NCBI RefSeq assembly: GCF_000298175.1
Contig: NZ_BAGZ01000008.1
Location: 310,001 to 374,000, forward strand
Direction of reading: 5' to 3'
DNA from: Austwickia chelonae NBRC 105200
GTDB taxonomy: Bacteria; Actinomycetota; Actinomycetes; Actinomycetales; Dermatophilaceae
Length of the DNA: 64,000 bases
Shown here: one piece after another, positions 1 through 9,095 of the stretch
Layout: the number at the start of each line of letters is the position of its first letter
Numbering within the stretch: the first letter of the stretch is position 1
The notes under the pieces: generated by a model
What the model was told of the DNA's origin: nothing
Databases searched by the model: none
What the model saw: only the letters and a program-made list of their open reading frames with translations
Program-made: the position numbers and the translations under genes

Positions 1-24
1 GGGACGTTGTTGGCGGCTACACGG

Positions 25-345
25 ATGGACCGGTGGACCTTCAAGGCTGCGGTCTACGTCTCCTTGTTCCTGTGCACCTACTCGATGATCGATGCTGCTT
101 TCAGCAATGACCGTTCAGCCCTGATCGTCTCGGCGTTGGCCCTGGTCATCTGGAGCGTTCAGGGCATGTTCCGTGGCCCGCAGCGGGCGGCCTCGGACGA
201 ACCCAGCGGCCTGTTGGGCCCGAGCCCGTGGGCGGTGGCCCCGTTGAACGACATGTCGGCGGTGGAGTCTTCTGCGGAACAGAAGGGTTCCGCCGAGATG
301 AGCGCCTCGCCTCCTTCTCCCCGCCACCCGACGTCGTCGAGCTGA
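25..345 (+). CDS. small membrane protein, unknown function (5' end uncertain)
   Basis: I do not recognise this protein. From the ATG it would be 106 residues, with two hydrophobic stretches (about residues 6-24 and 32-49) and then a hydrophilic Pro/Ser-rich tail of about 55 residues with no motif. That suggests a small two-pass or hairpin membrane protein with a cytosolic or exported tail. No clear ribosome site precedes the ATG. The frame is open to the left edge of the window, so the real start may be the in-frame TTG at 7 or lie outside. It lies about 180 bases upstream of phoH on the same strand. The intervening bases hold no convincing gene. Confidence 0.5.
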   Translation: MDRWTFKAAVYVSLFLCTYSMIDAAFSNDRSALIVSALALVIWSVQGMFRGPQRAASDEPSGLLGPSPWAVAPLNDMSAVESSAEQKGSAEMSASPPSPRHPTSSS

Positions 346-524
346 ACTGTTCCGGCGCCGGATGGACGTGGGTGGCCGCGAGATGAATTCCGTGAGACCA
401 GCCGGCGACCGACCTGCGTGATCTGCCTGCGGACCGATCGGTCTCCTTAGGGTGGGAGGGATCTGTCCGTCCCCGGCACCGGTTTACGGGTGCTGGCCCA
501 CTCTGCACGTCGAGGAGCTCATTC

Positions 525-1838
525 ATGGAGTCCTCCGGGAACACTCGAGGTCGGTTGACCTACGTTCTGGACACCTCGGTCCTGCTCTCCGATCCGCGGG
601 CGATGTTGCGCTTCGCCGAACACGACGTGGTTCTTCCCGTGCTGGTGATCGTGGAGCTGGAAGCGAAACGACACGACCCTGAGCTCGGGTATTTCGCACG
701 CCAGGCTCTTCGTCTTCTGGACGATCTGAGGGTGCGACATGGTCATCTCGACCAGCCGGTACCGGTGGGGGAGTGCGGGGGGACGGTACACGTGGAGCTG
801 AACCGTCAGAACAAGGAGCATCTGCCCTACGGCCTGCGATCGGAGGACAACGACAGCCGGATCCTGGCAGTGGCTCGTAACCTGGCGATGGACGGCCGTT
901 CGGTGGTGGTGGTCAGCAAGGATCTGCCGATGCGGATCAAGGCGTCGGCGATGGGTCTGGACGCCCAGGAGTACCGGGCCGAGTTGGTGGCCGATTCGGG
1001 ATGGACGGGGCTGGTCGAGCTCGAGGTCGATCCGGAGGAGATCGATCTCCTGTACGAGACGGGCCGGGCGGTGTTGTCCTTGCCGGAGGTGTTGCCGGTG
1101 AATACGGGGCTGGTGTTGTCCGCACCGCGTACGCATGCTTTGGGGCGGGTGATGGCGGACGGGTCGGTGCGTCTGGTCCGCGGTGAACGGGATGTGTTCG
1201 GTCTTCAGGGCCGGAGTGCGGAGCAGCGGATCGCAGTGGATCTTCTCCTGGACCCGGACATCGGGATCATGAGCCTGGGGGGACGAGCCGGTACGGGCAA
1301 GAGCGCCTTGGCCTTGTGCGCGGGGCTGGAGGCGGTGTTGGAGCGACGCCAGCATCGCAAGGTGGTCGTCTTCCGTCCGTTGTATGCGGTAGGAGGACAG
1401 GAGCTCGGTTATCTGCCGGGAGGCGAGGGCGAGAAGATGGGTCCTTGGGCTCAGGCCGTCTTCGACACCTTGTCCGCCGTGGTGAGCAACGAGGTCGTGG
1501 AGGAGGTGCTGGACCGGGGGTTGTTGGAAGTACTGCCGTTGACCTATATCCGGGGGCGCTCGCTGCACGATGCCTTCGTGGTGGTCGATGAGGCCCAGTC
1601 CTTGGAGCGGAACGTTCTGCTGACCGTTCTGTCCCGGATCGGGCAGAATTCCCGGGTGGTGTTGACCCATGACGTGGCGCAGCGGGACAACTTGCGTGTG
1701 GGGCGGCACGACGGTGTCGCCGCGGTGATCGAGAAGCTCAAGGGGAACGCTCTTTTCGCGCACGTCACCTTGTCCCGGAGCGAACGTAGCCCGATCGCCG
1801 CTTTGGTGACTCGGCTGTTGGAGGGCGGAGAGATCTGA
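525..1838 (+). CDS. phoH: PhoH family protein (PIN domain plus PhoH ATPase)
   Basis: The 437-residue protein has an N-terminal PIN-type nuclease domain (about residues 10-150, opening [12 protein letters not shown] with the conserved Asp) joined to a PhoH-like P-loop ATPase. Walker [10 protein letters not shown] lies near residue 252 and Walker B VVVDEAQ near 352, followed by the late [11 protein letters not shown] stretch. PIN-PhoH fusions are widespread in actinobacteria and are linked to RNA binding, unwinding and cleavage; they act in the cytosol. AGGAG lies 8 bases before the ATG, which fixes the start. The sensor stretch reads VVLTHDVAQ where many relatives have LTGD. The ATPase is otherwise complete. 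Confidence 0.93.
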   Translation: MESSGNTRGRLTYVLDTSVLLSDPRAMLRFAEHDVVLPVLVIVELEAKRHDPELGYFARQALRLLDDLRVRHGHLDQPVPVGECGGTVHVELNRQNKEHLPYGLRSEDNDSRILAVARNLAMDGRSVVVVSKDLPMRIKASAMGLDAQEYRAELVADSGWTGLVELEVDPEEIDLLYETGRAVLSLPEVLPVNTGLVLSAPRTHALGRVMADGSVRLVRGERDVFGLQGRSAEQRIAVDLLLDPDIGIMSLGGRAGTGKSALALCAGLEAVLERRQHRKVVVFRPLYAVGGQELGYLPGGEGEKMGPWAQAVFDTLSAVVSNEVVEEVLDRGLLEVLPLTYIRGRSLHDAFVVVDEAQSLERNVLLTVLSRIGQNSRVVLTHDVAQRDNLRVGRHDGVAAVIEKLKGNALFAHVTLSRSERSPIAALVTRLLEGGEI

Positions 1839-2012
1839 TATCACGCCGCTCAGATATCGAGACGATAACGGGAAAGGACTTTGTCGATCGTTCGACCTAG
1901 TGCAGGCTAGGGCAAGGTATCGATCCGATAAAGGTTATGTGAATCACTGGTCGCGCAGGCGGCCAAGGTCCATCTCCACGGATCGCTGTTGCTCTACAGC
2001 GGAGGTCGTCCC

Positions 2013-2756
2013 GTGTCGAACTACGAGGGATCCCACCGGGGAATGCGTCGCCGCGACGTCCAGTCGAGGCGCCGCGCCGCAGAACGTATCGCTAAGCAGC
2101 GCCGAGGCCCACTGGTCGCCGGCGCCGGGGTCGTCACCCTCTTCGGGATCGGTGCAGGGGTGCTCCATGCGGCCCCGAACACCAGTGGCGGCAAGGCACT
2201 GGGCTTCGCCTCCGTCTCCCAGGAGGAGCCGCTGGAACCTGCGCAGCCCCCCAACCGGAATGTCGCGGCCATCTACGACAACGGGCGAGTGCGTGACAGC
2301 TACTGGGGGATGGGCCAGGCCCACATCGGCATCGCACGCCAGGCCGGACAGGCCTACCAGAGCGCCGCCGCAGAGAAAGAAGCCAAGGCCAAAGCGATAG
2401 CCAAGGCCAAAGCCGATGCCGAAGCGGCCAAGGCGGCCTCCCTGGCCCGCGCCCAGGCCGACCCCCGCTCGGTCGCCCGAACACTTGTCGCGCAACGAGG
2501 CTGGGGCCCTGGAGAATTCGCCTGCCTCGACCAGTTGTGGAACAAGGAGAGCAGATGGCAGTTCAATGCCACCAATGCCTCCTCCGGCGCCTACGGAATT
2601 CCCCAGTCCCTGCCAGCCAGCAAGATGGCCTCGGCCGGCGCCGACTGGAAGGTGAACCCCACCACCCAGATCACCTGGGGTCTGGGATACATCTCCGGGC
2701 GATACGGCAGCCCCTGTGCGGCGTGGGGCCACAGCCAGTCGCACAACTGGTACTAG
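2013..2756 (+). CDS. secreted transglycosylase/lysozyme-like protein
   Basis: A 247-residue exported cell-wall protein. A basic N-terminus (RRRDVQSRRRAAERIAKQRR) precedes a hydrophobic segment at about residues 31-52, which is a signal peptide or anchor. Residues about 115-150 are an Ala/Lys-rich, probably helical linker. The last 85 residues form an SLT/lysozyme-like domain with the likely catalytic Glu near residue 178 (WNKESRW) and the SGAYGIPQSLP and WGLGYI motifs. It probably cleaves peptidoglycan glycan strands during growth. GTG at 2013 is chosen because GGAGG sits 7 bases before it; an in-frame TTG at 1989 lacks such a site. It converges on coaA across a strong hairpin. Confidence 0.85.
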   Translation: MSNYEGSHRGMRRRDVQSRRRAAERIAKQRRGPLVAGAGVVTLFGIGAGVLHAAPNTSGGKALGFASVSQEEPLEPAQPPNRNVAAIYDNGRVRDSYWGMGQAHIGIARQAGQAYQSAAAEKEAKAKAIAKAKADAEAAKAASLARAQADPRSVARTLVAQRGWGPGEFACLDQLWNKESRWQFNATNASSGAYGIPQSLPASKMASAGADWKVNPTTQITWGLGYISGRYGSPCAAWGHSQSHNWY

Positions 2757-2867
2757 CGTTACCTGCAGGGGGAAGGAACACGGTCACGGCGCGGCGCAAG
2801 AGCGCAGCCCGACCCAAGACGGTGCCGACACCGGACATACCCCTCCGATCCGGGTGTCGACATCTCG

Positions 2868-2900
2868 CGTCCGCCACGGCTCTCCGAGCCGTGGCGGACG
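2868..2900. terminator. bidirectional terminator between the muramidase gene and coaA
   Basis: A perfect 15-bp inverted repeat (CGTCCGCCACGGCTC and its complement) with a 3-base loop lies between two convergent genes. It has no T-tract, as is common in high-GC genomes. Confidence 0.7.
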
Positions 2901-2920
2901 CCCACGTCCCCGTGCCCGAA

Positions 2921-3874
2921 TCACAACTTCCGCAGTCGGACGTTCCGCACGCTGTGATCGGCCCCCTTGGTGAGCACCAAGGTCGCGCGTGCCCGGGTGA
3001 GCTGCACGTTCTGACGAAGATTCGGTCCGTTGATCGCCTCCCAGATCCCCGACGCCATCGACACCGCCTCGGCATCCGACAGGTCGGCATACCGATGGAA
3101 ATAGCTGCCCGGATCGGCGAAAGCAGTACGTCGCAAGGTCAGGAAACGATTGATGTACCAACGCTTGATGTCCTCTACCCGGGCATCGACGTAGACCGAG
3201 AAGTCGAAGAAATCCGCGACGGCCAGCCCGTACCGGCCGTCCGGCCGCAACCGGGGGCTCTGCAGGACATTCAGACCTTCCACGATCAGCACATCCGGCC
3301 TGCGCACCTCGATCCGCCGGTCAGGGACGATGTCGTAGACCAGATGGCTGTAGACCGGAGCGGTCACCACGTCGGCACCGGCCTTCACCTCAGCGACGAA
3401 ACGCAACAAGGCCCGCTGGTCGTAACTCTCAGGGAAACCCTTACGTTCGAGAAGACCCCTCCTCTCCAATTCGGCATTGGGGTAGAGGAAACCGTCGGTG
3501 GTCACCAGCTCCACCCTGGGCGTGCTCGGCCAACGCGCCAGCATTTCCCGCAGGAGGCGCGCCGTGGTCGACTTGCCCACAGCGACCGAACCGGCCACTC
3601 CGATCACGAAAGGCGTCCGCTCCGGGCGCTCGCCGAGGAAGTTACTGGTGATCGTGTGCAGCGAATCCGTTCCCTCGACGTAGAAGCTGAGCAGCCGGGA
3701 GAGAGGAAGGTAGACGTCCTCCACCTCCCGCAGGTCGATCTGTTCGCCCAGACCGGCGATACGGGCGACATCGGCATCGGTCAGACGTAGCGGATGCGCT
3801 TCCCGCAACCGCGCCCAGGCCGACCGGTCCAGCTCGACGTACGGTGAGGGGATCGAGTCATGCGAATGAGACAC
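2921..3874 (-). CDS. coaA: type I pantothenate kinase
   Basis: Phosphorylates pantothenate with ATP, the first and usually controlling step of coenzyme A synthesis in the cytosol. The protein is 317 residues, the normal length of bacterial CoaA. The P-loop is [11 protein letters not shown] at residues 92-102, followed by [18 protein letters not shown] and KGFPESYDQ, then [10 protein letters not shown] and [11 protein letters not shown], all typical of the family. The frame extends upstream, but GTG at 3874 gives the right length. A -10-like GAGAAT (read on the minus strand) ends 6 bases before it, so the mRNA may be leaderless; GGGAGA overlaps the same bases. It is transcribed divergently from glmS. 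Confidence 0.96.
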   Translation of the reverse strand: MSHSHDSIPSPYVELDRSAWARLREAHPLRLTDADVARIAGLGEQIDLREVEDVYLPLSRLLSFYVEGTDSLHTITSNFLGERPERTPFVIGVAGSVAVGKSTTARLLREMLARWPSTPRVELVTTDGFLYPNAELERRGLLERKGFPESYDQRALLRFVAEVKAGADVVTAPVYSHLVYDIVPDRRIEVRRPDVLIVEGLNVLQSPRLRPDGRYGLAVADFFDFSVYVDARVEDIKRWYINRFLTLRRTAFADPGSYFHRYADLSDAEAVSMASGIWEAINGPNLRQNVQLTRARATLVLTKGADHSVRNVRLRKL

Positions 3875-3880
3875 CAGGGC

Positions 3881-3886
3881 ATTCTC
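3881..3886 (-). promoter_or_regulatory. putative -10 of a leaderless coaA promoter
   Basis: The minus strand reads GAGAAT, then 6 bases, then the GTG start of coaA, the spacing expected if transcription begins at the start codon. No good -35 is seen. Confidence 0.4.
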
Positions 3887-3937
3887 CCGCACGACCACGA
3901 CACGCCAGCACTGAGGAGTGGGCGCGTCGGGCTCCGT

Positions 3938-3943
3938 TACACT
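3938..3943 (+). promoter_or_regulatory. putative -10 of a leaderless glmS promoter
   Basis: TACACT lies 7 bases before the glmS ATG. The bases between (CCCCCTC) cannot act as a ribosome-binding site, which supports a leaderless mRNA. A glmS ribozyme is excluded because there is no room for one. Confidence 0.5.
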
Positions 3944-3950
3944 CCCCCTC

Positions 3951-5804
3951 ATGTGCGGAATCGTGGGATACGTCGGGCCGGAGGCCGGCCAGCGGGCGCT
4001 CGAAGTCATCATGGAGGGCCTGGCTCGGCTCGAGTATCGCGGATACGACTCCGCTGGAGTCGCCCTGGTGGCCGATCGAAACATCGTGTCGGCGAAGAAG
4101 TCCGGAAAACTGGTGAACCTGCGTTCTCAGCTCGAGAACGAGCCGATGCCCGCGGCTCGCGCCGGTATCGGGCACACCCGCTGGGCGACCCACGGCGGGC
4201 CCACCGACGAGAACGCCCACCCGCATCTCGGCGGTGACGACGACCGCCTGGCGTTGATCCACAACGGCATCATCGAGAACTTCCACGTCCTGAAGTCCGA
4301 ACTCCTCGAGGAAGGCGTCGTCTTCCGCTCCGAGACGGACACCGAGGTCGCTGCGCAGATGCTGGCGCAGGCCTACGCCCGTACCAGCGACCTGACCCTG
4401 GCCATGCAGTCCGTGGTGAACCGCCTGGAGGGGGCTTTCACCCTGTTGGCCGTCCACGCGGACTCGCCCGGAACGGTCGTCGCCGCCCGCAGGAACTCCC
4501 CACTGGTCATCGGCCTGGGGGAGGGGGAGAACTTCCTCGGATCCGACGTGGCGGCCTTCATCGGGCACACCCGTATGGCGATGGAGGTCGACCAGGACCA
4601 GATCGTCACGATCACTGCGGAGGACGTCAAGGTCATCTCCTTCGACGGCGCACCTGCCGAAGGAAAACGGTTCGAGGTCACCTGGGACGCCGCGCAGGCG
4701 GAAAAGGGCGGACACCGCTCCTTCATGGAGAAGGAGATCCTGGAACAACCCCATGCCCTGGCCGACACCCTCCTGGGCCGGACCAACACCGACGGCGACC
4801 TCGTCCTCGACGAGATGCGGATCGACCCCGATCGTCTGCGCGCGGTCACCAAGATCGTGATCGTCGCCTGCGGAACAGCCTTCTACTCCGGGCTGACCGC
4901 GAAATACGCCATCGAACACTGGACCCGCATCCCCTGCGAGGTGGAGCTGGCACATGAGTTCCGCTACCGCGACCCGGTGATCGACGACTCCACCCTGGTG
5001 GTCTCCATCAGCCAGTCCGGCGAGACGATGGACACCTTGATGGCGGTCAAGCACGCCCGGGCACTCGGCGCGCTCACCTTGTCGATCTGCAATACACACG
5101 GTGCGACGATCCCCCGGGAGAGCGACGCCGCCCTCTACACCCACGCCGGTCCGGAGATCGCGGTCGCCTCGACGAAGGCCTTCACGGCACAGATCGCCGC
5201 CTGCTATCTCTTCGGGCTGTACCTGGCCCAACTGCGCGGAGACAATGCCACCGCCCGAGCGGTGATGACCGAGCTGTCCGAGCTCCCCGCCAAGGTCGAG
5301 ACCGTCCTGGGTGGAATGGACCGGGTCCGTGAGATCGCGCACTTCATGGCAGACACCCGCTCGGTGCTCTTCCTGGGGCGGCACGTCGGCTATCCGATCG
5401 CGCTCGAAGGAGCGCTGAAGCTCAAGGAGATCGCCTATATCCACGCCGAAGGCTTCGCCGCGGGCGAGCTGAAGCACGGGCCGATCGCGCTCATCGAGCC
5501 AGGACAGCCGGTGTTCATCGTGCTGCCGTCGCCCTCGACCCCGCATCACCTGCACGACAAGGTCGTCTCCAATATCCAGGAGATCCGGGCCCGCGGAGCC
5601 CGTACCCTCGTCATCGCCGAACAGGGGGACCAGGCCGTGCTGCCCTTCGCGGACGAGGTCATCGAGGTCCCGGCAACCAGCCCGCTGCTCGCCCCGCTAC
5701 TCACGATCATCCCCCTGCAGGTCTTCGCCTGCGAACTTGCCACCGCCAAGGGACTGGACGTCGATCAGCCGCGCAACCTGGCCAAGAGCGTCACCGTCGA
5801 ATGA
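3951..5804 (+). CDS. glmS: glutamine--fructose-6-phosphate aminotransferase (isomerizing)
   Basis: Makes glucosamine-6-phosphate from fructose-6-phosphate and glutamine, feeding peptidoglycan precursors. The mature N-terminus CGIVGYVG supplies the nucleophilic Cys right after the initiator Met, which fixes the ATG at 3951. The class II glutamine amidotransferase domain spans about residues 1-230 ([16 protein letters not shown]). Two SIS domains follow ([29 protein letters not shown]), ending in the sugar-site tail [11 protein letters not shown]. At 617 residues it is full length. It heads the forward run that continues with acpS, nnr and alr, and is divergent from coaA. Confidence 0.97.
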   Translation: MCGIVGYVGPEAGQRALEVIMEGLARLEYRGYDSAGVALVADRNIVSAKKSGKLVNLRSQLENEPMPAARAGIGHTRWATHGGPTDENAHPHLGGDDDRLALIHNGIIENFHVLKSELLEEGVVFRSETDTEVAAQMLAQAYARTSDLTLAMQSVVNRLEGAFTLLAVHADSPGTVVAARRNSPLVIGLGEGENFLGSDVAAFIGHTRMAMEVDQDQIVTITAEDVKVISFDGAPAEGKRFEVTWDAAQAEKGGHRSFMEKEILEQPHALADTLLGRTNTDGDLVLDEMRIDPDRLRAVTKIVIVACGTAFYSGLTAKYAIEHWTRIPCEVELAHEFRYRDPVIDDSTLVVSISQSGETMDTLMAVKHARALGALTLSICNTHGATIPRESDAALYTHAGPEIAVASTKAFTAQIAACYLFGLYLAQLRGDNATARAVMTELSELPAKVETVLGGMDRVREIAHFMADTRSVLFLGRHVGYPIALEGALKLKEIAYIHAEGFAAGELKHGPIALIEPGQPVFIVLPSPSTPHHLHDKVVSNIQEIRARGARTLVIAEQGDQAVLPFADEVIEVPATSPLLAPLLTIIPLQVFACELATAKGLDVDQPRNLAKSVTVE

Positions 5805-5910
5805 GTTCGGAGCCGACCGGGTCGGGCCGTGCCGGGCAACGGCCGAGCCCGGTCTGGTCGGTCGTTCCCCGCCAGCCCGAAACGCGCCCCCGGCTCAGGG
5901 GTCGATCTCG

Positions 5911-6261
5911 ATGATCGTGGGGATCGGCATCGACGTCTGCGAGATCGCACGACTCGGGAAAGCGCTCTCCCGCACCCCTGAGCTACGCCACCGACTGTTC
6001 ACCGACGCCGAAGCGGAACTCCCGCTGGAATCCTTGGCCGCCAGATTCGCGGCCAAGGAGGCCCTCGCCAAAGCCTTGGGCGCCCCCGCCGGGCTGAGTT
6101 GGTCGGACGCCGAGGTACTGCGCGGTCCGGACGGAGCACCTACCGTGGTGATGCGAGGTAGCGTGGCAGCACGAGCCGAAGCACTGGGGGTCACCCGGGT
6201 TCATCTGTCGCTCTCCCACGACGCAGGCATCGCGACGGCCTTCGTCGTCGCCGAACACTGA
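5911..6261 (+). CDS. acpS: holo-[acyl-carrier-protein] synthase
   Basis: Transfers the phosphopantetheine arm of CoA to acyl carrier protein. The 116-residue protein carries the two AcpS signatures: [12 protein letters not shown] (residues 4-15, metal-binding Asp) and [12 protein letters not shown] (about 47-58, catalytic Glu-Ala/Lys region). The C-terminus [16 protein letters not shown] is also typical. The ATG at 5911 starts exactly at the family's usual N-terminus (MIVGIGID). It lies about 106 bases after glmS and just before nnr; coaA is also nearby, so two CoA-dependent steps sit together. Confidence 0.95.
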   Translation: MIVGIGIDVCEIARLGKALSRTPELRHRLFTDAEAELPLESLAARFAAKEALAKALGAPAGLSWSDAEVLRGPDGAPTVVMRGSVAARAEALGVTRVHLSLSHDAGIATAFVVAEH

Positions 6262-6299
6262 GGCGCTCCGACCCGGGCAACGACAGCGAAAGGGAACCC

Positions 6300-7820
6300 A
6301 TGGTTCTGCAGGCGTGGTCCGTATCGGACGTCCGGTCGGCCGAAGCGACCCTGATGGAGCGCCTCCCCGAGGGAGAGCTGATGCAGCGAGCGGCCAAAGG
6401 TCTGAGCAAGGTTCTGCGTAGCCGGGTCAAAGGACGCCCCGGCCCGGCCCGTGTCGTCGGGCTCGTCGGCTCGGGCGGCAACGGAGGCGACACCCTGTAC
6501 GCTCTGGCCCGGCTGGCTCGCAAGGAATCCGCTGCAGGTGTCGCCGCCTTGCTGCTCTCCGAACGCGGCGTCCACACCTCCGCACTCGACACGGCCCGCC
6601 GGTGCGGCGTCCAGATCGTCGACGCCCTGACAGCCAAGGCCGGCGATGTGCTGGCCATCGTGGCCGAGGCCGACATCCTGGTCGACGGGGTCACCGGCAT
6701 CGGCGGACGTCCCGGATGGCAACCCATCATCGCCGACCTGATCGAAGAAATTCTCGAAGCAGCACCGCGCGACGCCCACATCATCGCGGTCGACCTCCCC
6801 AGCGGTGCAGATCCGGCAGGCGAACACGTCGAGGCCGCCAGCGTCTGGGCGGACGAGACCGTGACCTTCGGTGTTCCCAAACCAGTACACGTCCTGGCCA
6901 CCGAACCCCGATGCGGAGTACTGACCGTCGTCGACATCGGCTTGACCCCGCAGAGCATCCCGACCGCCGAACGACTCGACCACGACGACGTCGCCGGACT
7001 CTGGCCGATCCCCCTCCCCGACGACGACAAGTACTCCCGTGGCGTACTCGGCGTGGTGGCGGGGAGCTCCACCTACTCCGGAGCTGCCGTACTGACCGTC
7101 CTGGGCGCGATCTGCTCCGGAGCCGGGATGGTCCGGTATATCGGCCCGCAGACTCCGTCGGACCTGGTCCGGGCGGCTGCACCCGAAGCCGTGATCACCC
7201 CCACCGTCCGCGACACCCATGTGAACGCCTGGGTGGTCGGACCTGGCATCGACGCCACGGACACCCGGTCCAGAGCCGCAGCCAAACACGTCGACGACGC
7301 TCGTCTCGCCCTGTCCACGGACACACCCCAGGTGATCGACGCCGGAGGGCTGGAACTTCTGGACGGGCCCGTCCGCACCGGACACGAGAAGACGCTGCTG
7401 ACCCCACACGCCGGCGAACTCGCCCGACTGCTCCACCGACTCGCCGGAGAACAGGTCGACCGCCAGGACATCAAATCCGCGCCGGTCACCCACGCACGAC
7501 GCGCAGCGGATCTCCTCGACGCCACCGTGCTCCTCAAAGGACGGATCACCTATATCGTCCCGCCGACCTCCTCCGGACTGCCCGTACGAGCCCAATCCGA
7601 TGCGCCGGCCTGGGCCGCGACCGCAGGTTCAGGAGACGTCCTCGCCGGACTGGCCGGAACCCTCCTCAGTGCAGGTCTGCCCGCGATCGACGCCGGAAGT
7701 CTGGCCGCGCTGGTCCACGGCATCGCCGCAGAAAGACTCAGCAGAGGCGGGCCGATACGGGCCCGGTCCCTCGCCGAAGAACTTGCCCCGACCATCGCAG
7801 CACTACTGTCGAGACAGTGA
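6300..7820 (+). CDS. nnr: bifunctional NAD(P)HX epimerase / ADP-dependent dehydratase
   Basis: Repairs hydrated NADH and NADPH: the N-terminal YjeF-N half interconverts the epimers and the C-terminal ribokinase-like half dehydrates the S form using ADP or ATP. In 506 residues one sees GSGGNGGDTLYALARLA (from about 57), VDGVTGIGGR and VDLPSG in the epimerase. The dehydratase shows KYSRGVLGVVAGSSTYSGAA (from about 243), TPHAGELARLL (near 368) and AGSGDVLAGLAG (near 441) with its catalytic Asp. AAGGGAA lies shortly before the ATG. The acpS-nnr-alr order is common in actinobacteria. Confidence 0.94.
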   Translation: MVLQAWSVSDVRSAEATLMERLPEGELMQRAAKGLSKVLRSRVKGRPGPARVVGLVGSGGNGGDTLYALARLARKESAAGVAALLLSERGVHTSALDTARRCGVQIVDALTAKAGDVLAIVAEADILVDGVTGIGGRPGWQPIIADLIEEILEAAPRDAHIIAVDLPSGADPAGEHVEAASVWADETVTFGVPKPVHVLATEPRCGVLTVVDIGLTPQSIPTAERLDHDDVAGLWPIPLPDDDKYSRGVLGVVAGSSTYSGAAVLTVLGAICSGAGMVRYIGPQTPSDLVRAAAPEAVITPTVRDTHVNAWVVGPGIDATDTRSRAAAKHVDDARLALSTDTPQVIDAGGLELLDGPVRTGHEKTLLTPHAGELARLLHRLAGEQVDRQDIKSAPVTHARRAADLLDATVLLKGRITYIVPPTSSGLPVRAQSDAPAWAATAGSGDVLAGLAGTLLSAGLPAIDAGSLAALVHGIAAERLSRGGPIRARSLAEELAPTIAALLSRQ

Positions 7821-7883
7821 CCCGCCGACCGGAGGACACCTGTCGAATCTCCTCCTGAACAGTCAGCTGTCGCCTTCCTGCGC

Positions 7884-7889
7884 CAAGAT
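7884..7889 (+). promoter_or_regulatory. putative -10 of a leaderless alr promoter
   Basis: CAAGAT is followed by 6 bases and then the GTG start of alr. GGAGAG touches the GTG directly, too close for normal Shine-Dalgarno pairing, so a leaderless start fits better. Confidence 0.35.
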
Positions 7890-7895
7890 GGAGAG

Positions 7896-9095
7896 GTGAC
7901 TCAGCATGCCGAGACCCTGTCCCAGCGTCGGCCCCGCAGGATGACCACCGAGCGACGAGTCGGCCCGGCCCGGCTCATCATCGACCTCGACGCCATCGAG
8001 GAGAACACCCGCGAACTCCGCCGACGCAGCGGAGACGCCCACGTGATGGCCGTGGTGAAAGCCGACGGATACGGGCACGGGCTCCTCCCCGCAGCCCGGT
8101 CCGCGCTCGCCGGCGGCGCCACCTGGCTGGGAACCGCGCTGCTGGGGGAAGCACTGGAACTACGTAGGCAGGGGATCAACGGTCGGATCCTGTCCTGGCT
8201 GCACACCCCCGGATCGGCTTTCGACGACGCGATCCTGGCCGATATCGACCTCGCCGCCGCGGACACCTGGTCCCTGGAAGAGATCGCCCAGGCAGCACGG
8301 CTCGCCGGCAGGACAGCACGCGTCCACCTGAAGGTCGACACCGGACTGGGCCGCAACGGCGCCTACGGGGACGATGTCGCCGCACTGATTTCTCGCGCCG
8401 CCGAACTGGAACGCGAAGGAATTCTGTCGATCGTGGGATTGATGAGCCACTTCGCCTACGCCGATGCGCCGGGGCACCCCACGGTCCGGGCACAGCAGGA
8501 CACCTTCCGCGGATATGCGGACGACTGCGAACGTGCCGGGATCGACCTCGAGGTCCGACACCTGGCCAACTCCGCGGCGACCCTGACCGACCCCGACTGC
8601 GCCTTCGACATGGTCCGGCCAGGGTTGGCCCTCTACGGGCTGTCCCCGGTGCCTCAGACAGGTGACCCCGAACACTTCGGGCTCCGCCCGGCCATGACCT
8701 GCTCAGCAGACCTGGCGCTGGTGAAGACGATCCCCGCAGGACAAGGCGTCAGCTACGGACACGAATACCGTCCGGCCCGGGACACCCGCATCGGGGTCGT
8801 CCCTGTCGGATACGCCGACGGCATCCCCCGCAGTGCCTCCGGCACGGGGCCGGTTCAGGTAGGCGGAACACGCATGCAGATCGCAGGCCGGGTCTGCATG
8901 GACCAGTACGTCCTCGACCTCGGACCGGACAGCCCCTGCCGGGCCGGGGACGAGGTGATCCTCTTCGGCGACCCGGCCCTCGGCGTCCCCTCGGCGCAGG
9001 ACTGGGCCGACGCCGCAGGCACGATCAGCTACGAGATCATCACCAGGATGAGTACCCGGCTGCCGCGAGAATACGTGCAGAAGGAGACACCGTGA
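7896..9095 (+). CDS. alr: alanine racemase
   Basis: PLP enzyme that interconverts L- and D-alanine for peptidoglycan. The 399 residues hold the PLP-lysine motif VVKADGYGHG (Lys near residue 54), HLKVDTGLGRNG, the LANSAA stretch, and the C-terminal SYGHEY and GRVCMDQYVLDLG motifs with the second-domain catalytic Tyr region. GTG at 7896 is used; an in-frame ATG at 7941 would remove a 15-residue non-conserved leader and cannot be excluded. The stop codon overlaps the GTG of the downstream hydrolase (GTGA), so the two are translationally coupled. Confidence 0.95.
   Translation: MTQHAETLSQRRPRRMTTERRVGPARLIIDLDAIEENTRELRRRSGDAHVMAVVKADGYGHGLLPAARSALAGGATWLGTALLGEALELRRQGINGRILSWLHTPGSAFDDAILADIDLAAADTWSLEEIAQAARLAGRTARVHLKVDTGLGRNGAYGDDVAALISRAAELEREGILSIVGLMSHFAYADAPGHPTVRAQQDTFRGYADDCERAGIDLEVRHLANSAATLTDPDCAFDMVRPGLALYGLSPVPQTGDPEHFGLRPAMTCSADLALVKTIPAGQGVSYGHEYRPARDTRIGVVPVGYADGIPRSASGTGPVQVGGTRMQIAGRVCMDQYVLDLGPDSPCRAGDEVILFGDPALGVPSAQDWADAAGTISYEIITRMSTRLPREYVQKETP

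Noticed and set aside
519-1844. Long open frame on the minus strand across phoH
   Set aside because: It mirrors a clear gene, has His/Gln/Arg-rich low-complexity sequence and no recognisable motif. High-GC antisense shadow.
1839-2012. Riboswitch (cyclic di-AMP type) before the muramidase gene
   Set aside because: Such elements often precede cell-wall hydrolase genes in actinobacteria, but I could not match the conserved core in these 174 bases.
3918-3950. Extended glmS start or glmS ribozyme
   Set aside because: GlmS needs Cys directly after Met, which fixes the ATG at 3951. The leader is too short for a ribozyme.
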